Positions 7,778 to 14,229 are shown, numbered from the stretch's first letter. The stretch: 20,779 bases of DNA from Clostridiaceae bacterium (GCA_016297585.1 JAEDGJ010000027.1:1-20779), one strand, 5' to 3'. A program made the numbers and translations. The notes: generated by a model from the sequence alone, not told the origin.

Positions 7778-8158
7778 ATGGAAAACAAAGACGAGCATGA
7801 AGTGTTCAACTACACCTATTCCGCAAAGGATCAGGATGAAATCCGGAGGATCCGGAGGAAGTATGCGCCTGCCGAGGAGGACAAAATGACGCAGCTCCGG
7901 CGGATGGACGCCGCCGTATACAAAAAAGCGATGGTCCTGTCTCTCAGCATGGGCATCGCAGGCGCTTTGATTCTGGGAGTCGGCATGTGCTGTGCCATGG
8001 TCTGGCAGGGTACCCTGTTCATCCCCGGCATCGTCATCGGCATCCTCGGCATCGCCATCGTCAGTCTGACCTACCCGCTGTACAACCGGACGCTGAAAAA
8101 GGAAAGGGAGAAGATCGCGTCCGAGATCCTGCGTCTGACAGACGATCTGATGAAATAG
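7778..8158 (+). CDS. Small two-helix membrane protein, conserved but uncharacterised
   Basis: This 126-residue protein has a charged cytoplasmic N-terminus containing NYTYSAKDQDEIRRIRRKY (11-29), two membrane helices (about 52-74 and 80-101) and a basic C-terminal helix ending in EILRLTDDLMK. The YSAK...IRRKY pattern belongs to a small Firmicutes family. As I recall, automated pipelines sometimes label it 'dihydropteridine reductase'. Nothing in the sequence supports a reductase: there is no nucleotide-binding motif. The start is one base after the previous stop, with GAAGG upstream. It is the last gene of the operon and is followed by a terminator. Confidence 0.8.
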   Translation: MENKDEHEVFNYTYSAKDQDEIRRIRRKYAPAEEDKMTQLRRMDAAVYKKAMVLSLSMGIAGALILGVGMCCAMVWQGTLFIPGIVIGILGIAIVSLTYPLYNRTLKKEREKIASEILRLTDDLMK

Positions 8159-8165
8159 GAAAGAC

Positions 8166-8196
8166 CCCCCGGCCAATTCGCCGAGGGGCCTTTTTT
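8166..8196 (+). terminator. Terminator after the two-component operon
   Basis: CCCCCGGC (8166-8173) pairs with 8180-8188 with one bulged A, followed by six T (8191-8196). A separate long palindrome (8197-8227) lies directly downstream and is listed on its own. Confidence 0.82.
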
Positions 8197-8227
8197 CGGC
8201 GCGCGAAAACCGGGTTTTTGCGCGCCG
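8197..8227. repeat. Long inverted repeat between terminator and MATE promoter
   Basis: Perfect 8-base arms CGGCGCGC (8197-8204) and GCGCGCCG (8220-8227) enclose further complementary AAAAC and GTTTT. There is no T-run after it, so it is not a standard terminator for rightward transcription. It lies 34 bases upstream of the -35 box of the next promoter. Confidence 0.6.
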
Positions 8228-8260
8228 TATGCGCTTTTCTGCCATTTTTCCGTTCCCGTC

Positions 8261-8289
8261 TTGACATTTCACTCAGGATACGGTATAAT
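8261..8289 (+). promoter_or_regulatory. Sigma-A promoter of the second MATE gene
   Basis: TTGACA (8261-8266), a 17-base spacer and TATAAT (8284-8289) give a full consensus promoter. The expected start site near 8296 leaves an untranslated leader of about 160 bases. Confidence 0.9.
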
Positions 8290-8295
8290 AACTCT

Positions 8296-8456
8296 CCGTC
8301 ATCTCCGGTAAACATTCGCAGGTATGGGCATCCATGCCTGTTTTTCTTCCGTCCCATCACCGAAAAGCCGTCGGGTGCGCCCGGCTCTGCCCTTTTTCGG
8401 GGTCACAGCCGGGGCATCTTTTGCTGTCCGGCAAACTTTATCACAAAGGAGCATTC
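8296..8456 (+). promoter_or_regulatory. Structured leader of the second MATE gene with early attenuator hairpin
   Basis: A 9-bp hairpin (8319-8327 with 8332-8340, one G-U pair) is followed by TTTTTCTT and would end transcription about 50 bases after the start. Three further stems share the same CCGGC-type segments and cannot all form together: 8367-8370 with 8382-8385, 8381-8386 with 8407-8412, and 8408-8412 with 8428-8432. The ribosome binding site follows at about 8446. No known riboswitch class was recognised by eye. Confidence 0.5.
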
Positions 8457-9788
8457 ATGAAGATTCAGCTTTCCGATCACTTCACCTACGGACGCCTGCT
8501 GCGCTTTACGCTGCCGTCCATCGTGATGATGATCTTCACATCCATCTACAGCGTTGTGGACGGGATGTTCGTCTCCAACATCGTCGGCGCCAACGCGCTG
8601 TCGTCCATCAACATCATCATGCCGCTGATCATGGTCGTCGGCGCGTTCGGCTTCATGCTCGGCACGGGCGGCTGCGCGGAGGTCTCGAAAACGCTCGGCG
8701 AGGGCGACGGAAAGCGCGCCGACGAGTATTTTTCCCTGCTGATCTCGACGATCATCGTCATCGGCGTCTCTCTGTCGGCCGTCTGCATCATCTTCATCCG
8801 CCCCGTCGCGCGCCTGCTCGGCGCGAGCGACATCCTGATGGCCGACTGCATCACCTACGGTGTCATCCTGCTCGCCGGCTGCACGTTCTTCATGCTGCAG
8901 ACGAGCTTCCAGACCTTCTTTATCGCGGCGGAACGGCCGCATCTGGGGCTGGCGCTCACCGTGGCGTCCGGCGTCGCGAACATGGTGTTCGACTTCCTGT
9001 TCGTCTACGTCCTGCGCATGGGCATCGCGGGCGCCGCGTTCGCGACGGTGATCGGCTACGCGATCGGCGGGCTTGTGCCGCTGTTCTACTTTCTCGCGCC
9101 GAACGGCAGCCGCCTGCGGCTGATCCGTCCGCGCTGGTACCCCCGCGTGCTGCTGCGTTCGTCCGTCAACGGCGCGTCCGAGATGCTCTCCAACATCTCC
9201 GCGTCGATCGTCACCTTCCTCTACAACATCCAGATGATGCGCCTCGCGGGCGAGTCCGGCGTCGCGGCGATCACCGTCATTATGTACGTCAACTTCATCT
9301 TCGTCGCCATCCTGATCGGCTTTGCCATGGGCTCGGCGCCCATCATCAGCTACCAGTACGGCGCCAAAGGGTATGACGAGCTGAAAAACCTGTTCCGCAA
9401 GTGCTCGACCGTCATCCTGCTCTGCTCCGCGGCGATGGCCGCTCTTGCCGAGCTGACCGCGCGCCCGGTCGTCTCGTTCTTCGTCAGCGCCGATGCCGCG
9501 TTAATGGAAATGACCGTCCGCGGCTTCCGCCTGTACGCGCTCGCGTTTCTGTTCTGCGGCGTCAACATCTTCGCGTCGTCGTTTTTCACCTCGCTGTGCA
9601 ACGGCCGCATTTCCGCGATCATCTCCGTGCTGCGCTCGCTCGTGCTGCAGGGCATCCTGATCCTCGTCCTGCCCAGGCTTCTCGGCCTCGACGGCGTCTG
9701 GCTGACGGCGGTCTTCACCGAAGCAGGCACGCTGCTCGTCTCGCTCTTCTTCCTGCTGCGCGAGAAAAACGAGTATTTCTATCTGTAA
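8457..9788 (+). CDS. MATE family efflux transporter, complete
   Basis: This 443-residue inner-membrane exporter of the multidrug and toxic compound extrusion family is predicted to use an ion gradient to expel drugs or other cations. Twelve hydrophobic helices fit the family. Helix 1 carries the typical SVVDGMFVSN (27-36), and a second conserved loop lies at LGTGGCAEVSKTLGEG. The second half repeats the pattern, with MGSAPIISYQYGA in the helix 7-8 region. The start at 8457 is preferred because AAAGGAG lies just upstream; an in-frame ATG at 8334 falls inside the attenuator hairpin and adds a non-MATE extension. The gene is monocistronic, with its own promoter, structured leader and terminator. 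It differs clearly in sequence from the exporter at the left edge, so the two are not a recent duplication. Confidence 0.93.
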   Translation: MKIQLSDHFTYGRLLRFTLPSIVMMIFTSIYSVVDGMFVSNIVGANALSSINIIMPLIMVVGAFGFMLGTGGCAEVSKTLGEGDGKRADEYFSLLISTIIVIGVSLSAVCIIFIRPVARLLGASDILMADCITYGVILLAGCTFFMLQTSFQTFFIAAERPHLGLALTVASGVANMVFDFLFVYVLRMGIAGAAFATVIGYAIGGLVPLFYFLAPNGSRLRLIRPRWYPRVLLRSSVNGASEMLSNISASIVTFLYNIQMMRLAGESGVAAITVIMYVNFIFVAILIGFAMGSAPIISYQYGAKGYDELKNLFRKCSTVILLCSAAMAALAELTARPVVSFFVSADAALMEMTVRGFRLYALAFLFCGVNIFASSFFTSLCNGRISAIISVLRSLVLQGILILVLPRLLGLDGVWLTAVFTEAGTLLVSLFFLLREKNEYFYL

Positions 9789-9795
9789 CGCGTTC

Positions 9796-9830
9796 CGGCA
9801 TCCGCAAAAAAACTGCGGATGCCGTTTTTT
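9796..9830 (+). terminator. Terminator of the second MATE gene
   Basis: A perfect 11-base stem (9796-9806 with 9814-9824) with a short A-rich loop is followed by six T. Confidence 0.92.
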
Positions 9831-9834
9831 GCTC

Positions 9835-9863
9835 TTGACATACCTCGGCAGTCGAGGTATAAT
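9835..9863 (+). promoter_or_regulatory. Sigma-A promoter of the PadR operon
   Basis: TTGACA (9835-9840), 17 bases and TATAAT (9858-9863) form a consensus promoter. The spacer is almost entirely filled by an inverted repeat, so a bound repressor would block RNA polymerase. Confidence 0.92.
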
Positions 9864-9883
9864 GTACCTAGATCGCCGAGGTA
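9840..9883 (+). promoter_or_regulatory. Twin PadR operators, TACCT-N9-AGGTA
   Basis: Two copies of the same dyad are present. One is TACCT at 9841-9845 with AGGTA at 9855-9859, extending to an 8-base arm (9840-9847 with 9853-9860). The other is TACCT at 9865-9869 with AGGTA at 9879-9883. They are offset by exactly 24 bases. The first fills the promoter spacer and overlaps the -10 box, and the second covers the start site. Position and symmetry point to autoregulation by the PadR protein encoded 35 bases downstream. Confidence 0.78.
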
Positions 9884-9917
9884 TGTACGGCGGTCAGCGG
9901 AAAGGAGGACACCGAAA

Positions 9918-10268
9918 ATGAAGGTGGATCGTTCCCTGCTTTCGGGCTCGACGACGCTTCTCGTGCTGTCGCTGCTGGCGGAGGGGGAAAAATACGGGTA
10001 TCAGCTCATCGCGGAGCTGGCGGCGCGGTCGGACGACACGTTTTGCCTGAAGGAGGGCACCCTGTACCCGATCCTGCACACGCTGGAGCAGGACCGGCGC
10101 GTCGTTTCGTACGAACGGGAGGCCGAAAACGGCCGGATGCGGCGCTATTACCGGATCACGCCGCGCGGAAAGGAGCTTTTGACGGAAAAGGCCGCGGAAT
10201 GGCGTTTTTTCGCGTCGAAGGTCGACGCTATCATCCCGGGCAGGGCGATACGGGAGGGCGCGGTATGA
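9918..10268 (+). CDS. PadR-family transcriptional regulator
   Basis: This 116-residue winged-helix repressor is of the short PadR subfamily, which binds as a dimer and commonly represses its own promoter together with membrane or efflux genes. YGYQL (26-30) lies in the first helices, GTLYPIL (47-53) is the recognition-helix signature, and RRYYRITPRG (75-84) is the wing. The C-terminal helix forms the dimer interface. ATG at 9918 is chosen because AAGGAGG lies nine bases upstream; a longer frame from 9819 would begin inside the MATE terminator. The stop shares the ATGA tetranucleotide with the next start, so the two are translationally coupled. The next gene encodes the cytoplasmic helical domain that usually accompanies PadR proteins of this type. 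Confidence 0.92.
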   Translation: MKVDRSLLSGSTTLLVLSLLAEGEKYGYQLIAELAARSDDTFCLKEGTLYPILHTLEQDRRVVSYEREAENGRMRRYYRITPRGKELLTEKAAEWRFFASKVDAIIPGRAIREGAV

Positions 10269-11065
10269 GCCTTTCCGCCAATCTGTCCGCCATGTCGCGC
10301 TGGTGCGAGCAGGCGGCGTCCTGGGTCCGGTACCCGCCCGACCGCCGGCGCGTGCGCGAGGAGCTGTGGAACCATATGGACGACGCCGAGTGCGCGCGGG
10401 AGGCGTCCGGGATGCCGCGCGCGGAGGCCGTTGCCGAGACCGTGCGCGCGATGGGCGACGCCGACGAGGTCGGACGCGCGCTGGCGAAGGCGCATCCGGC
10501 GTGGAAGGGCTGGCTCTGGGAGGTCTCCCGGGCGCTGCTGGTCTGCGTCTTCATCCTCGCCGTGCCGCTGCTCGTGAATGCCGTGCGGGACGGCAGCCTG
10601 CACGACGGCTTTTATGCCTATCCCGTAGACGCGCGCTTTGCGGAAGAGGATTACGGCACGGAGACGCTGCTCGCGTTCTGGGAGCCCGCCGCGAAGGCGT
10701 CCTCCGACGGCTATACCTTTTCCGTCACGCGTGCGGCGCGGCGCTATGACACGGCGTCCGGCGAGGAGGTCCTGTACTTCACCGTCCGCGCGTCGCATCC
10801 GCTGCCGTGGGCGGGCGAACCGATGGCGGCCGTGCGGGCGTTTTCCGGCCTGGACAGTGCCGGAAAAGACTATCCGCGTCTGCCGGGCGGCACCGGCGAA
10901 CCGTCCCGTGTGCGGAGCCGGGTGTCCTCGCGGCGTCCGTTTTCCTGGCAGCTTGAGTACGAGGTGCGGGAGCTGACCCCGGGCGCGGAGTGGTTCGAGC
11001 TGTATTACCGCGAGGACGGACGCAGCGTTGCCCTGCGCTTTCCGCTGAAGGGGGCGACGGCATGA
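10265..11065 (+). CDS. Membrane protein with PadR-partner (DUF1700/HAAS-like) domain and extracytoplasmic domain
   Basis: This is a 266-residue protein in three parts. Residues 1-80 are helical and contain VREELWNHMDDA and MGDADEVGRALAKAH, matching the DUF1700/permease-prefix (HAAS) domain found beside PadR regulators. A single membrane helix spans about 89-107. The remaining 155 residues are outside and look beta-rich (SGEEVLYFTVRASHPLPW, WFELYYREDGRSVALRFPL). The ATG lies in the ATGA overlap with the padR stop. The layout suggests a membrane-spanning sensor or anti-repressor: the outer domain perceives something and the inner domain contacts PadR. That mechanism is inference, supported only by the domain pairing and coupling. 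Codons are strongly GC-rich. Confidence 0.8.
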   Translation: MSLSANLSAMSRWCEQAASWVRYPPDRRRVREELWNHMDDAECAREASGMPRAEAVAETVRAMGDADEVGRALAKAHPAWKGWLWEVSRALLVCVFILAVPLLVNAVRDGSLHDGFYAYPVDARFAEEDYGTETLLAFWEPAAKASSDGYTFSVTRAARRYDTASGEEVLYFTVRASHPLPWAGEPMAAVRAFSGLDSAGKDYPRLPGGTGEPSRVRSRVSSRRPFSWQLEYEVRELTPGAEWFELYYREDGRSVALRFPLKGATA

Positions 11066-11775
11066 AAAAACGTGTTCCGAGACTCTCCCGGGCGGCGAAA
11101 ACCGTCCTGAATTTCGCGCTGATCCCGGTCGTTCTGTTCGTGTTGTGGGCGCTGCTGGATTATCCGGCGTTCTCCCCCGCGCTCGCGCACCGGCGGCTCG
11201 AGCGGCAGAATCTCTGCGGCCCGTCGGAGCTGCTGTGCACCTACCCCGTGTCGGATCACTTCGACGGTTTTTATTCCGCAGCCGGCGTGCGGGACGGCGA
11301 GCTGTATGTCAGCTTCTGCTTCGCTGGCCTGAATCGCTTCCTCCTGAACCCGGTCGACCTGCTGCGATATCCGCTGTCGGGAACGGAGGAGATCGTGCTG
11401 CCGTCCCAGTACGGGTTTGAATCCTATACGCTGTTTGCCGCCTGCCCAGACGCCGCGCGCGCGGAGCTTTCCGTGTCGCTTGTCATCGACGGGACATACG
11501 ACCCGGACGGCAGTGGGCTGCGCGACTGCCATCTGGAGCTTTTATACACGAGCACGGAGGCGGAGCGCTGCGGCGGCTTTTTCCGGTTCCGCGTACCGAA
11601 GCGGTACACGATCTTCAACGCCTTCGACGACGATTACAGCGACACGGACGCGAATCTCGAGATCCGCGCATGGTCCGGCGGGCTCATCCCCGCGCGCTTC
11701 GAGGCGACGGTGCGGGGCTTTGACGAGACGGGCGCGCTGCTCTACACGTTTTCCCAGCCCCTGTCGGCAGATTAG
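11062..11775 (+). CDS. Membrane-anchored extracytoplasmic protein of the PadR operon
   Basis: This 237-residue protein has a basic N-terminus (KKRVPRLSRAAK), one membrane helix at about 13-33 without a clear cleavage site, and about 200 outside residues predicted mostly beta (DGELYVSFCFAG, ARAELSVSLVIDG, GALLYTFSQPL). It overlaps the previous gene by the ATGA tetranucleotide. There is no catalytic signature. The outer region resembles in general style that of the preceding protein, including a C-terminal 'aromatic-F-x-x-P' end, so the two may be distant relatives or partners. Its role is unknown. It is probably the surface component of a PadR-controlled membrane signalling unit. Confidence 0.72.
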   Translation: MKKRVPRLSRAAKTVLNFALIPVVLFVLWALLDYPAFSPALAHRRLERQNLCGPSELLCTYPVSDHFDGFYSAAGVRDGELYVSFCFAGLNRFLLNPVDLLRYPLSGTEEIVLPSQYGFESYTLFAACPDAARAELSVSLVIDGTYDPDGSGLRDCHLELLYTSTEAERCGGFFRFRVPKRYTIFNAFDDDYSDTDANLEIRAWSGGLIPARFEATVRGFDETGALLYTFSQPLSAD

Positions 11776-11778
11776 GGC

Positions 11779-11807
11779 TTGTCTGTGCGGCAAAACTCTG
11801 CTATAAT
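11779..11807 (+). promoter_or_regulatory. Promoter of the HD-domain gene
   Basis: TTGTCT (11779-11784), a 17-base spacer and TATAAT (11802-11807) begin four bases after the previous stop. No terminator separates the two units, so read-through from the PadR operon is also possible. Confidence 0.75.
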
Positions 11808-11842
11808 GGCGGTATACCGACAAAAAAGCGAGGGAAGCCCCG

Positions 11843-12475
11843 ATGAATCTGCCCGAGATCCAGCGCATTGCCCGCGAACAGTTCGCCGACCGCGCAAGCC
11901 ACCCGTGGAAGGAACGCGGCAACAAATACGACCACGGCCTGCGCACCGCGAAGCTCACGCTGACGCTGCGTCGCGCGCTGTTTCCGGACGACGCCTCGCA
12001 CGACGGCGCGCTGACCGTCGCCGCGTGGTTCCACGACGTCTGCAACCGCGCAGGCGCCGAAAAGGAGCACGGGCGGGAGGGCGCCGCTCTCACGCGCCGT
12101 CTGCTCGAGGGGCTTGCGGATGAGGAAACGCTGCGGGAGATCTGCGAGCTGGTGCTGCTGCACGACGACCGCTATGAAAAGGCCGCCGGGCTTTCCGACT
12201 GGGTCAAAATCCTGCAGGACGCGGACTATCTCGACCATTTCGGCAGCTACGACGTCTGGATGTACATCCTCGCCGCGCGCGCGATGAACGAAACCGCATC
12301 GGGTGCGCTGCGCATGATGCGCGAGGAGCGCACGGCCGGGCGCGAAGCCCTGCGCGCGGGGCTGAATTTCGAGCTATCCCGGCGTCTGTACGACGAGAAA
12401 ATGGACTACTTTTTCTCCTTCTGCGACCGCTTCGAGACCGAACTCGACGGCCGTTTTCCCGGCTTTACCGCATAA
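11843..12475 (+). CDS. HD-domain metal-dependent phosphohydrolase
   Basis: This 210-residue cytoplasmic protein is of the HD superfamily, hydrolases that use one or two metal ions to cleave phosphoester bonds of nucleotides or related compounds. The metal-binding pattern is H31 (YDHGLRT), H64-D65 (WFHDV), H107 (LLHDDR) and D126 or D128 (LQDADYLDH), in the order expected for an HD fold. The length fits the small YedJ-like subgroup. ATG at 11843 is supported by GAGGGA upstream. The substrate cannot be deduced from the sequence. The gene has its own promoter and converges with the DUF2284 gene on a shared bidirectional terminator. Confidence 0.85.
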   Translation: MNLPEIQRIAREQFADRASHPWKERGNKYDHGLRTAKLTLTLRRALFPDDASHDGALTVAAWFHDVCNRAGAEKEHGREGAALTRRLLEGLADEETLREICELVLLHDDRYEKAAGLSDWVKILQDADYLDHFGSYDVWMYILAARAMNETASGALRMMREERTAGREALRAGLNFELSRRLYDEKMDYFFSFCDRFETELDGRFPGFTA

Positions 12476-12479
12476 AAAA

Positions 12480-12521
12480 GGCCCCCGTATGACTATTTTT
12501 GTCATACAGGGGCGCTTTTTT
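12480..12521. terminator. Bidirectional terminator between the HD and DUF2284 genes
   Basis: A GTATGAC/GTCATAC stem (12487-12493 with 12501-12507) extended by CCCC/GGGG has six A on its left (12474-12479) and a T-run on its right (12516-12521), so it can end transcription from both sides. The T-run overlaps the DUF2284 stop codon. Confidence 0.85.
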
Positions 12522-13065
12522 ATCCGCGGGAATGGAAAAACAGCCCGCCGAAATAGGTCACCGTGGCGGGTCCGTTGTTGTAGCGCACCCCCGCCTCGCG
12601 CGCGAGCTCATTGACGACGAAGCCGTAGCCCTCCAGCGACGGATGCAGCTGCTCCGGGAAGCGGCACGGCGCGTCCGGATAGGTACATTTTGTGCATCTT
12701 CCGCAGCTCTCGTTTGCGAGCAGCAGGAAGTCGGGCAGCAGCCCGCGGATGCGGCGGTCAAACTCGTCCGCGGCGTCCCGGAAATCGCGCATGCCTTCCA
12801 TCATGCCCTCATAGTCAAACGAATCCTCCAGCTCGTACTTCTTCGCGAGCAGCAGCATCCGGTCATACGGCTCGACGCGCGCCCGGCACTCGTCGAGCGT
12901 GCCGATCGCCGGCGGACAGGCCCAGGTGGTGCCGTAACGGCGGCAGCCGTTCTGCTCGCAGATCTGCCGGACCTCGGGATAAAACACCAGCTTGCCGGTG
13001 TCGACATACCCCGTTTCCGAAAAAATGGTTTTCGCGATCCGTTCGATCTCCTCCGAAAGATTCAC
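12520..13065 (-). CDS. DUF2284 cysteine-rich metal-binding protein
   Basis: This 181-residue soluble protein of the DUF2284 family is predicted to bind metal or an iron-sulfur centre. Conserved cysteines form two groups: C36, C41 and C50 (CEQNGC and WACPP), and C121, C124, C127 and C134 (CGRCTKC, then APC). The second resembles a ferredoxin-like cluster motif. The family ends in aromatic-rich YFGGLFF, seen here at 171-177. The start is GTG at 13065-13063, with GAGGAG nine bases upstream. It stands alone behind its own promoter. The biochemical role of DUF2284 proteins is not established to my knowledge, and the neighbours give no clue. Confidence 0.85.
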   Translation of the reverse strand: MNLSEEIERIAKTIFSETGYVDTGKLVFYPEVRQICEQNGCRRYGTTWACPPAIGTLDECRARVEPYDRMLLLAKKYELEDSFDYEGMMEGMRDFRDAADEFDRRIRGLLPDFLLLANESCGRCTKCTYPDAPCRFPEQLHPSLEGYGFVVNELAREAGVRYNNGPATVTYFGGLFFHSRG

Positions 13066-13101
13066 GGCTCAAAACTCCTCCCGATGTTTCGTATCGGAAG
13101 C

Positions 13102-13130
13102 AGTATACCACGAAAACGGGAAAATGTCCA
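13102..13130 (-). promoter_or_regulatory. Promoter of the DUF2284 gene
   Basis: Minus-strand TGGACA (13130-13125), 17 bases and TATACT (13107-13102) lie 37 bases before the GTG start. It is divergent from a second promoter at 13190. Confidence 0.75.
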
Positions 13131-13149
13131 CCCTCCCCGGACACGCGCC

Positions 13150-13189
13150 GAGCCGCCCCGGAGCCCGGGGAACCGGGGCAGGGCGGCTC
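13150..13189. repeat. GC-rich inverted repeat between two divergent promoters
   Basis: Perfect 9-base arms GAGCCGCCC (13150-13158) and GGGCGGCTC (13181-13189) flank a GC-rich 22-base centre. No T-run follows on either strand. The right arm abuts the -35 box of the promoter at 13190, and the left arm is 20 bases from the DUF2284 -35 box. Confidence 0.65.
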
Positions 13190-13218
13190 TTGACGAAATC
13201 GCGGAAAAAGGGTATACT
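13190..13218 (+). promoter_or_regulatory. Rightward promoter pointing antisense into the DUF378 gene
   Basis: TTGACG (13190-13195), a 17-base spacer and TATACT (13213-13218) match a vegetative promoter well. Transcription to the right would run antisense through the leftward DUF378 gene (13242-13469). No convincing rightward gene starts downstream until 14019. Confidence 0.55.
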
Positions 13219-13241
13219 AAAATTCCCCGAAGGTGCGCGCT

Positions 13242-13469
13242 TTACGCGTGATGCGCGTCGGGCGAATGCTCGTCCGCGGAACGATCGCGGAACAGCAGGG
13301 AAATGCACCAGAGTCCGGCGATGCCGACGAGGGTATAGATGATGCGGCTGACGACGGCGAGCTGGCCGCCGCAGATCGCTGCGACGACGTCGAAGCCGAA
13401 GATGCCGATGCTCCCCCAGTTCAGCGCGCCGATGATGACAAGAATCAGCGCAATGCGGTCGATGACCAT
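13242..13469 (-). CDS. DUF378 small membrane protein
   Basis: This 75-residue protein has two membrane helices (about 5-25 and 38-60) and the family-typical N-terminal LVIIGALNWGSIGIFGFDVV segment split by a short turn. The charged tail (RDRSADEHSPDAHHA) is longer than in many relatives. ATG at 13469 follows AAGGAGG eight bases upstream. It is the second gene of a leftward pair, 57 bases after the unknown 129-residue gene. DUF378 proteins are common in bacteria and have no established function. A promoter at 13190-13218 could produce RNA antisense to the whole gene. Confidence 0.88.
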   Translation of the reverse strand: MVIDRIALILVIIGALNWGSIGIFGFDVVAAICGGQLAVVSRIIYTLVGIAGLWCISLLFRDRSADEHSPDAHHA

Positions 13470-13526
13470 GAGCTGTGACCTCCTTTTTTGCAGAGTGATT
13501 GGCCGATGCCGTGGAATCTATCGAAA

Positions 13527-13916
13527 TTAAAACGCGGTGATCGCGCGGCCGTGCAGATTGACGAGCAGCTTTTCAGCCGTCCCGGCATCTGCCGGATCGA
13601 CGTCCAGCTCGAGCCGCGCTTCTCTGGACGCCTCGCCCGGCGCCTGTTCCGGCGTGATGCTCGTCCACGGCAGCGGAAAAGCCGCGCCGAAGGGGAGCAT
13701 CCCCGCGTCAAAGCCCGAAAAGGCGGCGCCGTTCGTCACGGCGATATTCTCAAAGCCCGCCGCGAGCATCGCCGGCTGCTCGACATACGGCGGCACGGCG
13801 TCCTGTACGCCCTCGAGCGAGACGACACGGCGCTTTGATAGCGGGATCTGCCCGGCAATGGCCGCCGCCGCGCGGTCGGCTAAGTCCTCCGTTTCAAAAA
13901 TCGCTGTGATTCGCAT
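13527..13916 (-). CDS. Conserved hypothetical protein, small alpha/beta
   Basis: This is a 129-residue soluble protein. Its opening, MRITAIFETEDLADRAAAAI, forms a strand then a helix, resembling the start of ferredoxin-like folds such as YflT-type stress proteins, but no family can be named with confidence. The middle (FSGFDAGMLPFGAAFPLP) is rich in Phe, Gly and Pro. The end (LELDVDPADAGTAEKLLVNLHGRAITAF) is a strand-helix-strand unit. ATG at 13916-13914 is preferred, with GGAGG about 12 bases upstream. Another in-frame ATG at 13928 touches that ribosome binding site and is unlikely. It is the first gene of a leftward pair with DUF378 and divergent from DUF951. No clear promoter is seen in 13917-14018. 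Confidence 0.72.
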   Translation of the reverse strand: MRITAIFETEDLADRAAAAIAGQIPLSKRRVVSLEGVQDAVPPYVEQPAMLAAGFENIAVTNGAAFSGFDAGMLPFGAAFPLPWTSITPEQAPGEASREARLELDVDPADAGTAEKLLVNLHGRAITAF

Positions 13917-14018
13917 ATTCGAAATCATCCTCCGTTTGTTTTTGTTCGGCTGCCCGTGCGTAGTATGTGCGTTTTCGGGACAAAATACATATCGATTGCG
14001 CAAAGGAAAAAGTTAAAA

Positions 14019-14213
14019 ATGGATATTCGCTTGAATGACACGCTGGAAATGAAAAAAACGCATCCCTGCGGCGGGAAAACCTGGAAGGTGCTGCGCGTCG
14101 GCATGGATATGCGGCTGCGCTGCGAAACCTGCGGGCATGAAGTGATGGTGCCGCGCGTAAAGATAGAAAAGAGCATCCGCAATGTCATCCATGCGGACGC
14201 CGATCAAAAGTAA
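14019..14213 (+). CDS. DUF951 family protein
   Basis: This 64-residue protein has the family pattern D-I-R-L, M-K-K-x-H-P-C-G (11-18), W-x-V-L-R-x-G-x-D-x-R (22-32) and C-x-x-C-G-H-E-V-M-V-P-R (35-46). The three cysteines (17, 35, 38) with H16 could bind zinc, and a beta-barrel nucleic-acid-binding role has been suggested for such small proteins, without proof known to me. ATG at 14019 is supported by AAAGGA about 11 bases upstream; a longer frame from 13956 lacks the family pattern. It is divergent from the 129-residue gene and lies 16 bases before the large secreted hydrolase, probably as one transcript. Confidence 0.88.
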   Translation: MDIRLNDTLEMKKTHPCGGKTWKVLRVGMDMRLRCETCGHEVMVPRVKIEKSIRNVIHADADQK

Positions 14214-14229
14214 GATAGGAGAGAGCCGG

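Noticed and set aside
7778..8158. Label 'dihydropteridine reductase' for the 126-residue protein
   Set aside because: It is a two-helix membrane protein with no nucleotide-binding fold or catalytic motif.
8334..8456. Longer start for the second MATE protein at 8334
   Set aside because: This ATG lies inside the attenuator hairpin without a ribosome binding site, and the extra 41 residues are not MATE-like.
13233..13478. 81-codon plus-strand frame following the rightward promoter at 13190
   Set aside because: It is an exact antisense of DUF378, Asp/Ala-rich, with no good ribosome binding site, so any transcript is more likely non-coding.
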